Assembly: GCA_020634115.1 (NCBI GenBank)
Contig: JACKCH010000015.1
Location: forward strand, 62,001-126,000
DNA length: 64,000 bases
Source: Anaerolineaceae bacterium
GTDB taxonomy: Bacteria > Chloroflexota > Anaerolineae > Aggregatilineales > Phototrophicaceae
Direction: 5' to 3'
Shown: piece after piece, positions 34,355 to 42,760 of the stretch
Position numbering within the stretch: the stretch's first letter is position 1
Layout: the number at the start of each line of letters is the position of its first letter
The notes under the pieces: generated by a model
Databases searched by the model: none
What the model was told of the DNA's origin: nothing
What the model saw: only the letters and a program-made list of their open reading frames with translations
Program-made: the position numbers and the translations under genes

Positions 34355-35297
34355 TTTGCACATCCGGGATAGCGCCCTGCGTGAGCAAGCGAGTGTGGGC
34401 AATCGTCTGGGGATGCTCCATGAAGGCTTGGAATTTGATGCCGACAGGTGTCGTGATGTGGGCTTTGGACGCGGCCATGTGGACGTGGGTATTCAGGCGC
34501 ACCCCACGTACATCCACGATTCGTATCTGCCCCTGGGCCAGCGCAGGGGCGGCTTCCAGCAGCGATATAAAGGATACCCCAACCCCATGTTCGACGGCGG
34601 CGATAATGGCACTGTGACTGCCGATTTCCATACGAATATCGAATTCGTTGATGTCAATATCGTAAGGTTTGAGCGCATCACCGACGGCATAGCGGCAGGC
34701 TGAATGATGATCCTGGCAGACAAAGTGCTGGTTGAGCAGTTCTGCCGGTTCGATCTCCCGTTCCAGACCGAAGGCGGGCATGGTCGGAGCAACCAACACA
34801 ATACGATCATCAAAAAACGGCATACAGGTGACTTGCTCACAGCGTCCGACCACGTTCAGCACCCCAAAGTCATAAATGCCGCTGGTGAGTTTGTCGAGCA
34901 GTTCTTCCTGGCTGACCAGAGGGAGCGAAATTCGCACGTTTGGGTACAGCTTCTGAAAACGCGCCAGCAGATGCACCAGCACCCGGTTGGCCGATGGCAC
35001 GCTGGTACCGATAGTCAGGTTGCCCATCACCGCGCTGTTCGCGCCGCGTATCATTTTCTCGGCTTTGATCGTCATCTCAATGATCTGCCGGGCAAGCGGC
35101 ACGAAGGCTTGCCCGGCTTTCGAGAGGTGAATCGAACGTCCCTGGCGCTCAAAAAGTTGGACTTGTAGATAGTCTTCCAGCGTCTTGATCTGCATACTCA
35201 CAGCGGGTTGCGTCATATTCAACGTGCGGGCAGCCGCCGTAAAGCTGCCGGTCTTCGACGCTTCAAAAAACACTTGTAGAGCGTGTATATCCAGCAT
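34347..35297 (-). CDS. LysR-family transcriptional regulator
   Basis: This 316-residue regulator has an N-terminal winged helix (M-L-D-I-H-A-L-Q-V-F-F to about residue 60, with N-M-T-Q-P-A-V-S recognition helix) and a periplasmic-binding-like effector domain to the C-terminus. It lies between lplA and hypA on the same strand and overlaps hypA, so it is transcribed with the hydrogenase maturation genes. Cysteine-binding CysB-type or CO2-type effectors are possible, but the ligand cannot be read. Its position inside a maturation block suggests control of hydrogenase expression. The start at 35297 follows lplA by 22 bases. Confidence 0.88.
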   Translation of the reverse strand: MLDIHALQVFFEASKTGSFTAAARTLNMTQPAVSMQIKTLEDYLQVQLFERQGRSIHLSKAGQAFVPLARQIIEMTIKAEKMIRGANSAVMGNLTIGTSVPSANRVLVHLLARFQKLYPNVRISLPLVSQEELLDKLTSGIYDFGVLNVVGRCEQVTCMPFFDDRIVLVAPTMPAFGLEREIEPAELLNQHFVCQDHHSACRYAVGDALKPYDIDINEFDIRMEIGSHSAIIAAVEHGVGVSFISLLEAAPALAQGQIRIVDVRGVRLNTHVHMAASKAHITTPVGIKFQAFMEHPQTIAHTRLLTQGAIPDVQSA

Positions 35298-35319
35298 CGC
35301 TACCCTCGCAAACAACCCC

Positions 35320-36372
35320 TTATTGCAGCAGCGCCACCGCAATATCGGACGGGGTCACACCCGGTAATTCAACGCCCTGGCCTTCAAAGAAGCGAGCGAT
35401 TTCAGCCTCGACAGCGGCCTGTTCTGCCTTCACACCTTCCAGCGCCGCTTCCAGGCCGGGCAGACTGGCCGCCGGGAAAACGAAAAAGTCCCCAGAAAGA
35501 TGGACGCTGGTCAGATGACCGTCCCGTTCAATCGCTGTCGCCCGGATTAACCCGCCGGGGGATTTATAGGCGCGTTCAATCACACGCACGCCCTCGGCAA
35601 TCCGCACCGAGCGCAGGTCGGTTTTGCGGCGGTCATTGGCCGTCAGCCAACCGGGGTCGCTGAACTGTTCGCGCCACAGGCGTTCGGCCTCGGCGCGGAG
35701 TTCATCATCTACCGCGCGGGGCGTGAACTCACCCAGCAGCGGTTCATAACGTTCGACCAGTCGCTCCGATAGCTGCTCCAGCGTGGGCATGGAGTCACCT
35801 AGTTCGCGCTTAAGCGTCGTCAGCGCATCCGAGAGGGACTTTTTCACCTTATCGCGGAACTTTTCATCCGGGACACGCAGGCTTTTCGCCATCATATCGT
35901 AGTTAAAATCCATCAGGAAGTTGCCCACCAGGATCATCATATCGTTGATTTCCGCCGCGCCGTTGCCGGAGATTTTGCGGTTATCCACGATGATGTCGTT
36001 CACCGGCTTGAAGGCCGCGTCCACGCCAAAATCCCGGAAGGTTTCGACCACCGGGCCGAGGAACTTGCGGTAGAACGCATCTTTGAAGGCCGGTACATCA
36101 GGCCGGTCAGCGCGGAGAACGAGTTGGTAGAACAACTGCCCGCGATCCAGGTAAACCGCGCCGCCGCCGACTTCACGGCGGAACAGCGGGATATTGTGTT
36201 GTTGCAGGTATTCGGCTTCAACTTCCTGCGCGGCGGTCTGGTGGAAGCCCAGGCAAACATACGGTTCGCCCGGTTGCAACAGGAACAGCCCTTCGCGGCC
36301 CAGATAAGCTAAAGCGTGATACAGAAGTTGACTATCTAACCAGGGGACAGTGCCAAGATTATAGAGATCCAT
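35320..36372 (-). CDS. lipoate-protein ligase (LplA-type) in the hydrogenase cluster
   Basis: This 350-residue ligase attaches free lipoate, via lipoyl-AMP, to a lysine of a carrier protein. The adenylate-binding R-R-E-V-G-G-G-A-V-Y at 65-74, N-D-I at 125-127 and catalytic K133 in R-K-I-S-G are intact, followed by a long helical insert (about 150-215) and an accessory C-terminal domain, so it is a full-length LplA rather than a LipB. The ATG at 36372 (GAGG six bases upstream) is better than the TTG 12 bases before. Downstream is LysR, upstream the hydrogenase protease, with a 176-base gap. A GcvH-like lipoyl carrier is encoded 6 kb upstream in the same cluster, its probable substrate. Confidence 0.9.
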   Translation of the reverse strand: MDLYNLGTVPWLDSQLLYHALAYLGREGLFLLQPGEPYVCLGFHQTAAQEVEAEYLQQHNIPLFRREVGGGAVYLDRGQLFYQLVLRADRPDVPAFKDAFYRKFLGPVVETFRDFGVDAAFKPVNDIIVDNRKISGNGAAEINDMMILVGNFLMDFNYDMMAKSLRVPDEKFRDKVKKSLSDALTTLKRELGDSMPTLEQLSERLVERYEPLLGEFTPRAVDDELRAEAERLWREQFSDPGWLTANDRRKTDLRSVRIAEGVRVIERAYKSPGGLIRATAIERDGHLTSVHLSGDFFVFPAASLPGLEAALEGVKAEQAAVEAEIARFFEGQGVELPGVTPSDIAVALLQ

Positions 36373-36548
36373 TGTATACCTCAAACCTCACGGCTTCTGT
36401 GAAAAATCGGAATGCTGAACGTTGCGCAAGAGCTTACTTCTCGCCTGCACCTGATTAATTCACGAGCCGAGTTGAAATAAGTCAAAATCAATTAAAATTG
36501 TAAACGATTGGGGTGATGATGACCGCTGATATAAGTCACACTTATAGA

Positions 36549-37052
36549 CTAACAGCTATCACCATCAGGCAAAATTTGCCATGATGCCAGCAGCGCCTCA
36601 GCGCGGTCACACAAAGCCGGGAGCACCTTTTGTACCACCGGACTCATCCCGATACCGATAGCGAGGCTTTCCGGCTGGACGCCGAGCAGCACCAGATTCT
36701 CCGGCAGCGTATTTCGCAGCAACGCCAGCCCCAGCACTTCCTGAAAGGTCAGTTGGTGTTCGGAAAGTTTCGCGCCGCCAAACAGGGGAATCTCCGCGCC
36801 GTGCAGTTCGATCAGTGTGCCAGCCGGTTTCCCGGCATCCACCGCGTCCATGATAATCAGATGCGTTGCGTCGTCCACCAGGGGCAGCAGATTCAGGCCG
36901 AGCGTCCCGCCATCCAGCAGTTCAAAGCCTTCCGGCTCACCGAATTTCGCTTGCAGCGCCCGGACGGCGTGAACGCCCACCCCTTCATCGGTGTTCAGGA
37001 TATTGCCAATGCCCAGCACCAGGACATGCCTTTGGGCGGTTTTCTCAGTCAT
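36549..37052 (-). CDS. hynD: hydrogenase maturation protease (M52 family)
   Basis: This 167-residue nickel-sensing endopeptidase removes the C-terminal extension of the large subunit after nickel insertion. The three nickel ligands known for HybD are in place: E23 in D-E-G-V-G, D69 in M-D-A-V-D and H99 in S-E-H-Q. GAGGTG seven bases upstream supports the ATG. The gene is 355 bases downstream of hynL, with a family A repeat in between, so it may have its own promoter. A 176-base gap follows before lplA. Confidence 0.93.
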   Translation of the reverse strand: MTEKTAQRHVLVLGIGNILNTDEGVGVHAVRALQAKFGEPEGFELLDGGTLGLNLLPLVDDATHLIIMDAVDAGKPAGTLIELHGAEIPLFGGAKLSEHQLTFQEVLGLALLRNTLPENLVLLGVQPESLAIGIGMSPVVQKVLPALCDRAEALLASWQILPDGDSC

Positions 37053-37102
37053 GATGACACCTCGGTTATCTAGGGGTTTCGCATTGGTGGTTGCCGCTGG
37101 CT

Positions 37103-37277
37103 TTTTTACCCCCTCTAAATCTCCCTCGCCAGCGGGGGCGACTTGTTGGTTCTGCTTGACCAGTCCCCGCCCCGTTTTCAGGCGACTGAGACGGGAGACC
37201 TACGTCCCCTCGAAGGAGGGTTAGGGAGGGTTCAGAAAAGTGATTCTGGTACAGGATAAGATTAATGCGATTGCCCT
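37103..37277 (-). repeat. family A repeat, right-half copy, between hynL and hynD
   Basis: The conserved TACCCCCTCTAAATCTCCC block begins near 37108 and the right end TTAATGCGATTGCCCTAA closes at 37277. The core differs from the others by an insertion with CGACTGAGACGGGAG. It occupies the 355-base gap 37053-37407, and no gene is seen in the rest of that gap. Strand is arbitrary; the block reads in the plus direction. Confidence 0.65.
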
Positions 37278-37407
37278 AACACTGCTCTTGCCTGCTTATA
37301 CAAGAGCGAAAGGAGGGTCTAAGACCCTCCCACGCCATCAGGAAGAGGGTAACGAGCGCAGCGAGCGATCACCACGCTCCGATACTAACGATTATAGCAG
37401 TTTCGAC

Positions 37408-39156
37408 CTACAGCACCCGGCACGACAGACCGGGCGTAGCATCCACCTCGCCCAAATCCTGCCCGTTGACATCCATCAGGTGGATGGCGCAGGACATGCA
37501 GGGGTCGAAGCTGTGGATCGTCCGCAGGATTTCCAGCGGTTGTTCCGGGTCGGCCATCGGCGTGCCTTCAAGCGACGACTCGTAAGGACTGGGTTGCCCC
37601 AGGTGGTCACGCGGCGAACCGTTCCAGGTTGTGGGAACGACCAACTGGTAGTTGCTGATCTTGCCGTTATCAATAACGACCCAGTGACCGAGTGCGCCAC
37701 GCGGCGCTTCGTGCCAACCGAAGCCTTCGGCGTGACCCGGCCAGGTACGCGGCTCCCAACGGACGCCATTCCAGTTTTCCATGTCACCCGCCGCGATATT
37801 GGCGACCAGTTCACTGTTCCAGGCGGCCATTTGATCCGCGATGACCTTCGTTTCAATCGCGCGGGCGGCTGTGCGTCCCAGCGTGGAGAACACCGCACTG
37901 AGCGGCGCATCCAGCGCGGCCAACGTAGAGTCCACCAGTTCTTTCACCTGGGCATTGCCGCTGGCATACATGACCAGTACCCGCGCCAGGGGGCCGACTT
38001 CCATCGGTTTTTCACGGAAGCGCGGCGCTTTCATCCAGCTATAGGATTTGTCCACATCCAGGTAGTCATAGGGCGGGGTTGGGCCGCCATAGTTGAGGCT
38101 GGTTTCGCCCTCAAACGGGTGCAGGCCGCTGTCTTTGCCGCCTTCGTAGTCGTACCACGAACGGGCGATGAACTCTTTGACCTCCGCGAAGTCTTTCGGG
38201 TCGGGGTCAATGATGGTGGACACGTCCCGATCCATGATGACGCCGCGCGGCACAAACTGGTTGCTGGTATCACGCGGGTCGCCCAGCGGGAACTCACCCC
38301 AGCTCAGGAAGTTACCACCGTTTTCACCGTAGCCCGCCCATTCTTTATAGAAGGGGGCGATTGCCAGCAGGTCGGGCAGGTACACCTGATCCACAAACGT
38401 CTGGATTTTACCGATGACATCCTTAATCAGGCTCAGACCTTCCGCGTTGAGCGCCAGGTCACTCGCCGGGTTAATCGCCATCGGCACGCCGCCCACCACG
38501 AAATTCGGGTGCGGGTTCTTGCCGCCGAACAGGGCGTGCAGCTTCACCACGCCGCGCTGCCAGTCCAGTGCTTCCAGGTAGTGCGCCGTCGCCAGCAGGT
38601 TGACTTCCGGGGGCAGCTTGTAGGCCGGGTGTCCCCAATAGGCATTGGCGAACAGCCCCAACTGGCCGCTGTCCACAATCGCCTGTACCTGCTTCTGAAC
38701 GGTACTGAAATAAGCGGCGGAAGCGTTGGGATAATTCGGGGAAATAGACTTCTGAATATCCGCTGTGGCTGCCGGGTCGGCGCTCAGGCCGGACACGATG
38801 TCCACCCAGTCCAGCGCGTGCAGGTGATAGAAGTGCATCACATGATCGTGGACAAACTGCTGCGCGACCATCAGGTTACGGATGAGATTGGCATTCTTAG
38901 GGATCGTGATGTCCAGCGCATCCTCCACCGCCCGCAGCGACGCGAAGGAATGGACGGTAGTGCAGACGCCGCAGACCCGCTGGGTGAAAGCCCAAGCGTC
39001 ACGCGGGTCGCGGTCACGCAGGATGATTTCAATGCCGCGCACCTGCGTGCCGGAACTATAGGCCTTCGCAATCGTGTTATCGGCGTTGAGTTCGGCCTCG
39101 ATGCGTAAATGGCCTTCGATACGAGTAATGGGATCAACAACAATACGCTCTGCCAT
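37408..39156 (-). CDS. hynL: [NiFe] hydrogenase large subunit (Isp-type, group 1e-like)
   Basis: This 582-residue catalytic subunit binds the NiFe(CN)2CO site. N-terminal C62-x2-C65 (in R-V-C-G-V-C) and C-terminal C553-x2-C556 (in D-P-C-M-S-C-A-I-H559) supply the four ligands. Cleavage after H559 would remove 23 residues, longer than the usual 15 or so. The ATG at 39156 has GAGAGGA upstream and lies 14 bases after isp2. Its placement after isp1 and isp2 rather than directly after hynS is the hallmark of the Isp-type hydrogenases of phototrophs and sulfur bacteria. The classification into group 1e is inferred from gene order. Confidence 0.95.
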   Translation of the reverse strand: MAERIVVDPITRIEGHLRIEAELNADNTIAKAYSSGTQVRGIEIILRDRDPRDAWAFTQRVCGVCTTVHSFASLRAVEDALDITIPKNANLIRNLMVAQQFVHDHVMHFYHLHALDWVDIVSGLSADPAATADIQKSISPNYPNASAAYFSTVQKQVQAIVDSGQLGLFANAYWGHPAYKLPPEVNLLATAHYLEALDWQRGVVKLHALFGGKNPHPNFVVGGVPMAINPASDLALNAEGLSLIKDVIGKIQTFVDQVYLPDLLAIAPFYKEWAGYGENGGNFLSWGEFPLGDPRDTSNQFVPRGVIMDRDVSTIIDPDPKDFAEVKEFIARSWYDYEGGKDSGLHPFEGETSLNYGGPTPPYDYLDVDKSYSWMKAPRFREKPMEVGPLARVLVMYASGNAQVKELVDSTLAALDAPLSAVFSTLGRTAARAIETKVIADQMAAWNSELVANIAAGDMENWNGVRWEPRTWPGHAEGFGWHEAPRGALGHWVVIDNGKISNYQLVVPTTWNGSPRDHLGQPSPYESSLEGTPMADPEQPLEILRTIHSFDPCMSCAIHLMDVNGQDLGEVDATPGLSCRVL

Positions 39157-39170
39157 GAGTCTGTCCTCTC

Positions 39171-40442
39171 TCACTTCACCAGGTTATCGGCGACAAGCTG
39201 CGCGATGCCCAGCACTTCCCAGTCCAGCGCGAAATGATCCACGCAGTCCAGGAATTGCAGGCGGCAGTTTGAACAGGTCATGGCGACTTTGTGAGCGCCG
39301 GTCTGGTTTACCTGGTCAATTTTGATCGTAAATGCGGCGCGGCGCACCGTATCCGCCGCTTTCGTGGCGATCACACCACCCCCGCCACCGCAGCAGAAAG
39401 CCGCTTCACGGTTGGGCGTCATCTCAACGAAGTTCTTCCCGGCCAACTGTTTCAGCACTTCACGCGGTTGGTCGAAGTTCCCGCCCCGCCGTTGAATCTT
39501 GCAGGCATCATGGAAAGTGACTTTTTCATCAATCACGCCGGGCTTGACTTTGATCTTGCCGCTCGCCAACAGTTCACCGATTACTTCGGTGATGTGGACG
39601 ATCTCAAACGGCAGGGTTTCGCCCAACAGATTCGCGGCGCGGAAACGCAGGTTATCGTAAGCGTGACCACACTCCGAGACGATGACGCGCTTCACTTTCA
39701 TGCGCTTCGCTGGTTCAACGATGCGGCGCACGATGAAGGCTTCCAGTTCGTCCGAACCAGCGTACAGCCCGAAGTTCGTGACTTCCCGCGCTTCTTTGCT
39801 GATCGTCCAGTTGACGCCCCCGGCGTCCAAAATTTTGGCGATGGCGGCGATGTTATCCGGGAATTTCATGATTTCGATAGAGGAGAAGACGAGCAGATTA
39901 TCCGCACCGGCTTTGTCCATCGGGAGGTCAACTTCCCAGTCTTCCTCAACCCACTCCATGCGGTCATCGAACGTGTCATCGTCCACGCCGAGGGGGCTGC
40001 CCAATTCAAGCTGGTTATCGAGCGCCTGCTGCAAGTCCTCCGGGGTCAGCCCGGCGGCCTGCAACCCGGAACGCGCCATGTGGATCAGGTCGCCGATCTG
40101 GATACCCATCGGGCAAACCAGGGAGCAGCGCTGGCACATGGTACAGGCGTGATAGTCATACTCGACCCATTGTTCCAGGTCGGCTTCGGTGACGGGTTTA
40201 TCCAGCCCCAGGGCGAGTTTCAGCCGTCCCATCGGGGTGAACCGCTGTTCATACAACCGCTTGACCAGTTCGACTTTCCAGATTGGCGTATATTCCGGCT
40301 TGCCGGTTGCGAGATAAAAGTGGCAGGCCTCCGCACAAATGCCGCAGCGGGTACACGCTTCCAACTGTGCGGCCACTGCGCCGCCCACCTCTTTGATGTA
40401 CGTATTCAACGCGGTTTCGCGTACTTTGCCATTGCTTGCCAT
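39171..40442 (-). CDS. isp2: Isp2: HdrD/DsrK-like Fe-S electron-transfer subunit
   Basis: This 423-residue soluble iron-sulfur protein has two [4Fe-4S] motifs, C30-x2-C33-x2-C36-x3-C40 and C100-x2-C103-x2-C106-x3-C110, and a C-terminal CCG domain with C258 then C314, C350-C351, C390 and C393. The CCG pattern C-x35-CC-x38-C-x2-C is that of HdrD/DsrK, where it builds a non-cubane cluster that reduces disulfides. In Isp-type hydrogenases this subunit passes electrons between the hydrogenase and, through Isp1, the quinone pool or sulfur compounds. GGAGGT upstream supports the start. It sits 12 bases after isp1. Confidence 0.93.
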   Translation of the reverse strand: MASNGKVRETALNTYIKEVGGAVAAQLEACTRCGICAEACHFYLATGKPEYTPIWKVELVKRLYEQRFTPMGRLKLALGLDKPVTEADLEQWVEYDYHACTMCQRCSLVCPMGIQIGDLIHMARSGLQAAGLTPEDLQQALDNQLELGSPLGVDDDTFDDRMEWVEEDWEVDLPMDKAGADNLLVFSSIEIMKFPDNIAAIAKILDAGGVNWTISKEAREVTNFGLYAGSDELEAFIVRRIVEPAKRMKVKRVIVSECGHAYDNLRFRAANLLGETLPFEIVHITEVIGELLASGKIKVKPGVIDEKVTFHDACKIQRRGGNFDQPREVLKQLAGKNFVEMTPNREAAFCCGGGGGVIATKAADTVRRAAFTIKIDQVNQTGAHKVAMTCSNCRLQFLDCVDHFALDWEVLGIAQLVADNLVK

Positions 40443-40454
40443 ACGGCACCTCCG

Positions 40455-41132
40455 TTATGGGTTCGCGCCGCGCTGTGCGAAACGCGCGCCGTGTCTTGGC
40501 TTGGTGATGAAGTAAAAAATAAAGTGTGAAATCCGGCTCAACGGGATCCAGATCAGCAGGATGTCCACCGTCAGGACGTGGATGGTGTAAATCTGCTCAT
40601 AGGGCAGGAACAGCCGGTGGGTCATAAAGAAGCCGGTCAGGAACGGCAGGAACACAACAATCAGATTGATGTAGTCGGGCGTGCGGGTCAGCAGCCGCAG
40701 GACGGGATGGTACACCCGGTTCAGGAACAGCACGAACAGGGCGACAATCCCGATAGCCGCGAAGAGATCAATGATCGGCAGTGGCAGCGTCGGCCACTTG
40801 AAGCCCAGCACCGATTCCCAGGCCAGCACATGCGCCGCGCCCAGGAAAATGACGATGAACAGGCTGAGGTGGAACAGGCCACCCGCCAGATATGTCACGG
40901 GGTTACGATTGGCCGATTCGCCAACGCGGGGCAGGAACGGGAAGATGATAATCCCGCGCAGGAAAGCCATCATCCCGCCACCGATTTTACTGCCTTTGCT
41001 GGGGATACGATCCCGCTTCCAGCCCAGGGCAATCACGTTGACCAGCCGGTAACACATCCCGAAGATGAAGAACAGCAGCGCCGCGCTGAAGAGCGGGCCA
41101 CGAACAAAGTGCATGGCATCCGTTACGTTCAT
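40455..41132 (-). CDS. isp1: Isp1: NarI/DsrM-like membrane b-type cytochrome
   Basis: This 225-residue membrane protein has about five transmembrane helices and histidines placed for two b hemes (H88, H101, H185 and H203 in helices, H142 and H172 near the membrane faces). It resembles NarI and DsrM and is the quinone-facing partner of Isp2. Its ATG overlaps the hynS stop (ATGA), with GAGGAGG eight bases before. The hydrophilic loop at 38-55 is basic, consistent with the cytoplasmic side. Confidence 0.92.
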   Translation of the reverse strand: MNVTDAMHFVRGPLFSAALLFFIFGMCYRLVNVIALGWKRDRIPSKGSKIGGGMMAFLRGIIIFPFLPRVGESANRNPVTYLAGGLFHLSLFIVIFLGAAHVLAWESVLGFKWPTLPLPIIDLFAAIGIVALFVLFLNRVYHPVLRLLTRTPDYINLIVVFLPFLTGFFMTHRLFLPYEQIYTIHVLTVDILLIWIPLSRISHFIFYFITKPRHGARFAQRGANP

Positions 41133-42229
41133 GATTTGTCCTCCTCATTGTCTGCTGGCGCCTGGGCCGGAGTCGCATGTTCGGCCCGGCGTTTGTTCGC
41201 GGCGTTGGCGGCGGCGATACCCGCACCGGCGACCACACCCACTGCCGCCGCGCCCGCTGCTACGGCCAGGCTGGGAGTGTCAATCAGAGAACTCTGTCCC
41301 TGGTAGAAACCACCGGCATCCCAGAATTGCGGTTCGGAACAGCCCAGGCAAGGATGCCCGGCCTCAACCGGCCAGCTTGTCCCGTCATTCCATTTAATGG
41401 ATGGGCAGGTGTTATAGGTGGTTGGGCCTTTACAACCCAGTTTGAACAGGCAGTAACCGGCTTTATAACCTTCGTCGCCAAAGCTGTTGGCATACAGCCC
41501 GGCATCATAAAAGCCGCGCCGCACACAGCGATCATGCACCGTCTGGGCATAGAACATCTTGGGACGGTTGAGCTTGTCGAGTTCCGGCAGCGTACCGAGA
41601 ATCAGGATATGGGCGATGGTGTTCGTCATGACTTCGGGGATAGGCGGGCAGCCCGGCACGTTAATCACCGGCTTGTCCGTCACGAGGTCCCAGACGCCAT
41701 GTGCATTGGTGGGGTTGGGCTTGGCAGCCGGAATCCCGCCGAACGCCGCGCAGTTGCCCACCGAGATAATCGCCATCGCGCCGTCCGCCGCTTCTTTGAG
41801 TATGTCTACGGCTGCGCGTCCGCCGATGCTGGTCATCCCAAAGCCGGTGGGGACACTGCCTTCCACCACCAGGACATACTGCCCGGCGTAGGCCTGCATC
41901 GTCGCCTGCTTGGCCGCTTCGGCCTGATGCCCCGCCGCCGCCATCAGCGTTTCATGGTAATCCAGCGAAACGTCATTGAGAATCAGCCGTTCCAGGCTGG
42001 GGTTATAAGAGCGTGTGATGGCCTCCGAGCAGCCGGTGCAATCCTGGAAGTGCAGCCAGATCACCGGTACGCGGGGCTTGGTTTCCATTTGGGCGATGAC
42101 ATGCCCGACCTGGGTGAATTCGAGGCCGAGCATCGCCGTCGTGGCCGTCGCAATTTTAAAAAAGTCCCGGCGCGAAATACCGCGCTTTTCCAGGACTTCG
42201 TAAATCGTGTCATTTTTGTTCTGAAACAT
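41129..42229 (-). CDS. hynS: [NiFe] hydrogenase small subunit with Tat signal and C-terminal anchor
   Basis: This 366-residue electron-transfer subunit has a twin-arginine signal (S-R20-R21-D-F-F-K), so the hydrogenase should be exported. Cluster ligands fit a standard subunit: proximal C64, C67, C160, C194, distal H232, C235, C260, C266, medial C275, C294, C297. The extra cysteines that make group 1d enzymes O2-tolerant are absent (D-C-T-G-C-S-E, not C-T-C-C). Residues about 320-342 form a membrane helix, then a charged tail. ATG 42229 is preferred to an in-frame GTG six bases earlier. It starts the hynS-isp1-isp2-hynL core. Confidence 0.95.
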   Translation of the reverse strand: MFQNKNDTIYEVLEKRGISRRDFFKIATATTAMLGLEFTQVGHVIAQMETKPRVPVIWLHFQDCTGCSEAITRSYNPSLERLILNDVSLDYHETLMAAAGHQAEAAKQATMQAYAGQYVLVVEGSVPTGFGMTSIGGRAAVDILKEAADGAMAIISVGNCAAFGGIPAAKPNPTNAHGVWDLVTDKPVINVPGCPPIPEVMTNTIAHILILGTLPELDKLNRPKMFYAQTVHDRCVRRGFYDAGLYANSFGDEGYKAGYCLFKLGCKGPTTYNTCPSIKWNDGTSWPVEAGHPCLGCSEPQFWDAGGFYQGQSSLIDTPSLAVAAGAAAVGVVAGAGIAAANAANKRRAEHATPAQAPADNEEDKS

Positions 42230-42298
42230 AGTCACCCCCGAAAAATGATGGTTTTGAGGTGGGAGCCGACTGGCACCGGGGGGCGCCAGCGGGCAGAA

Positions 42299-42742
42299 TC
42301 ATGCGCAGGAGAAGCCCTGCTCGTCCATAAATACTTTGTAGGCTGCAACGGCTGCTTCACCCGTCAGCAGTTCGTCCTTCTGTTTATCCCAATCCACGAC
42401 CTGGAATTCCGCCACCCAGCCTTTGTCGTAAGGGTCTACCAGCATCACCTGTGGGTTGTCCTTAACGGCTTCATTGACCGTCACCAGCGTTCCGGTTACG
42501 GGCGTTGGGATCGGCCCCACATATTTGCTGCTTTCCATCGTGCCGATGCTCTTGCCCCGTTCGATTTCACTGCCGACTTTCTTGGAGCGCGGCGTCACCG
42601 CCGTGAGGTTGCCCGCCATCTTGGTGGCAATCGCCGTCACGCCGACGCGGATTTTGCCGTCTTCCAGCGGGAACGCCCAGCAGTGTTTGTCCAGGAAATA
42701 GTACAGGTTCTCAGGCACTGTGCAGCCGTTTATCGTTGCCAT
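42299..42742 (-). CDS. GcvH-like lipoyl carrier protein
   Basis: This 147-residue protein has the GcvH biotinyl/lipoyl fold with the lipoylation site E70-S-S-K73-Y (usual E-S-V-K-A) and the following P-V-T-G-T-L-V-T-V-N turn. It is not in a glycine cleavage operon. It lies 69 bases upstream of hynS with three DsrE genes and TusA before it, and the lipoate ligase is in the same cluster. In sHdr sulfur-oxidation systems such proteins (LbpA) carry sulfur or electrons on lipoate between a disulfide reductase-like complex and sulfur carriers. GAGGAG upstream supports the start. The C-terminus ends in a Cys (F-S-C-A). Confidence 0.88.
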   Translation of the reverse strand: MATINGCTVPENLYYFLDKHCWAFPLEDGKIRVGVTAIATKMAGNLTAVTPRSKKVGSEIERGKSIGTMESSKYVGPIPTPVTGTLVTVNEAVKDNPQVMLVDPYDKGWVAEFQVVDWDKQKDELLTGEAAVAAYKVFMDEQGFSCA

Positions 42743-42760
42743 CTTAATCTCCTCTCTGGT

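Noticed and set aside
37240..39108. 622-codon open frame on the plus strand over the hydrogenase large subunit
   Set aside because: It mirrors hynL, has no ribosome site or family similarity, and reflects the high GC of the opposite strand.
40455..41132. Nitrate reductase gamma subunit (NarI)
   Set aside because: The similarity is real, but the position between hynS and isp2 and the lack of narGHJ identify Isp1.
41129..42229. O2-tolerant group 1d hydrogenase
   Set aside because: The proximal-cluster extra cysteines are absent (D-C-T-G-C-S-E). Gene order is Isp-type, so a standard or oxygen-sensitive enzyme is more likely.
42299..42742. Component H of the glycine cleavage system
   Set aside because: No gcvT/gcvP or lipoate synthase nearby, the flanks of the lipoyl lysine differ and the operon is hydrogenase/sulfur-related.
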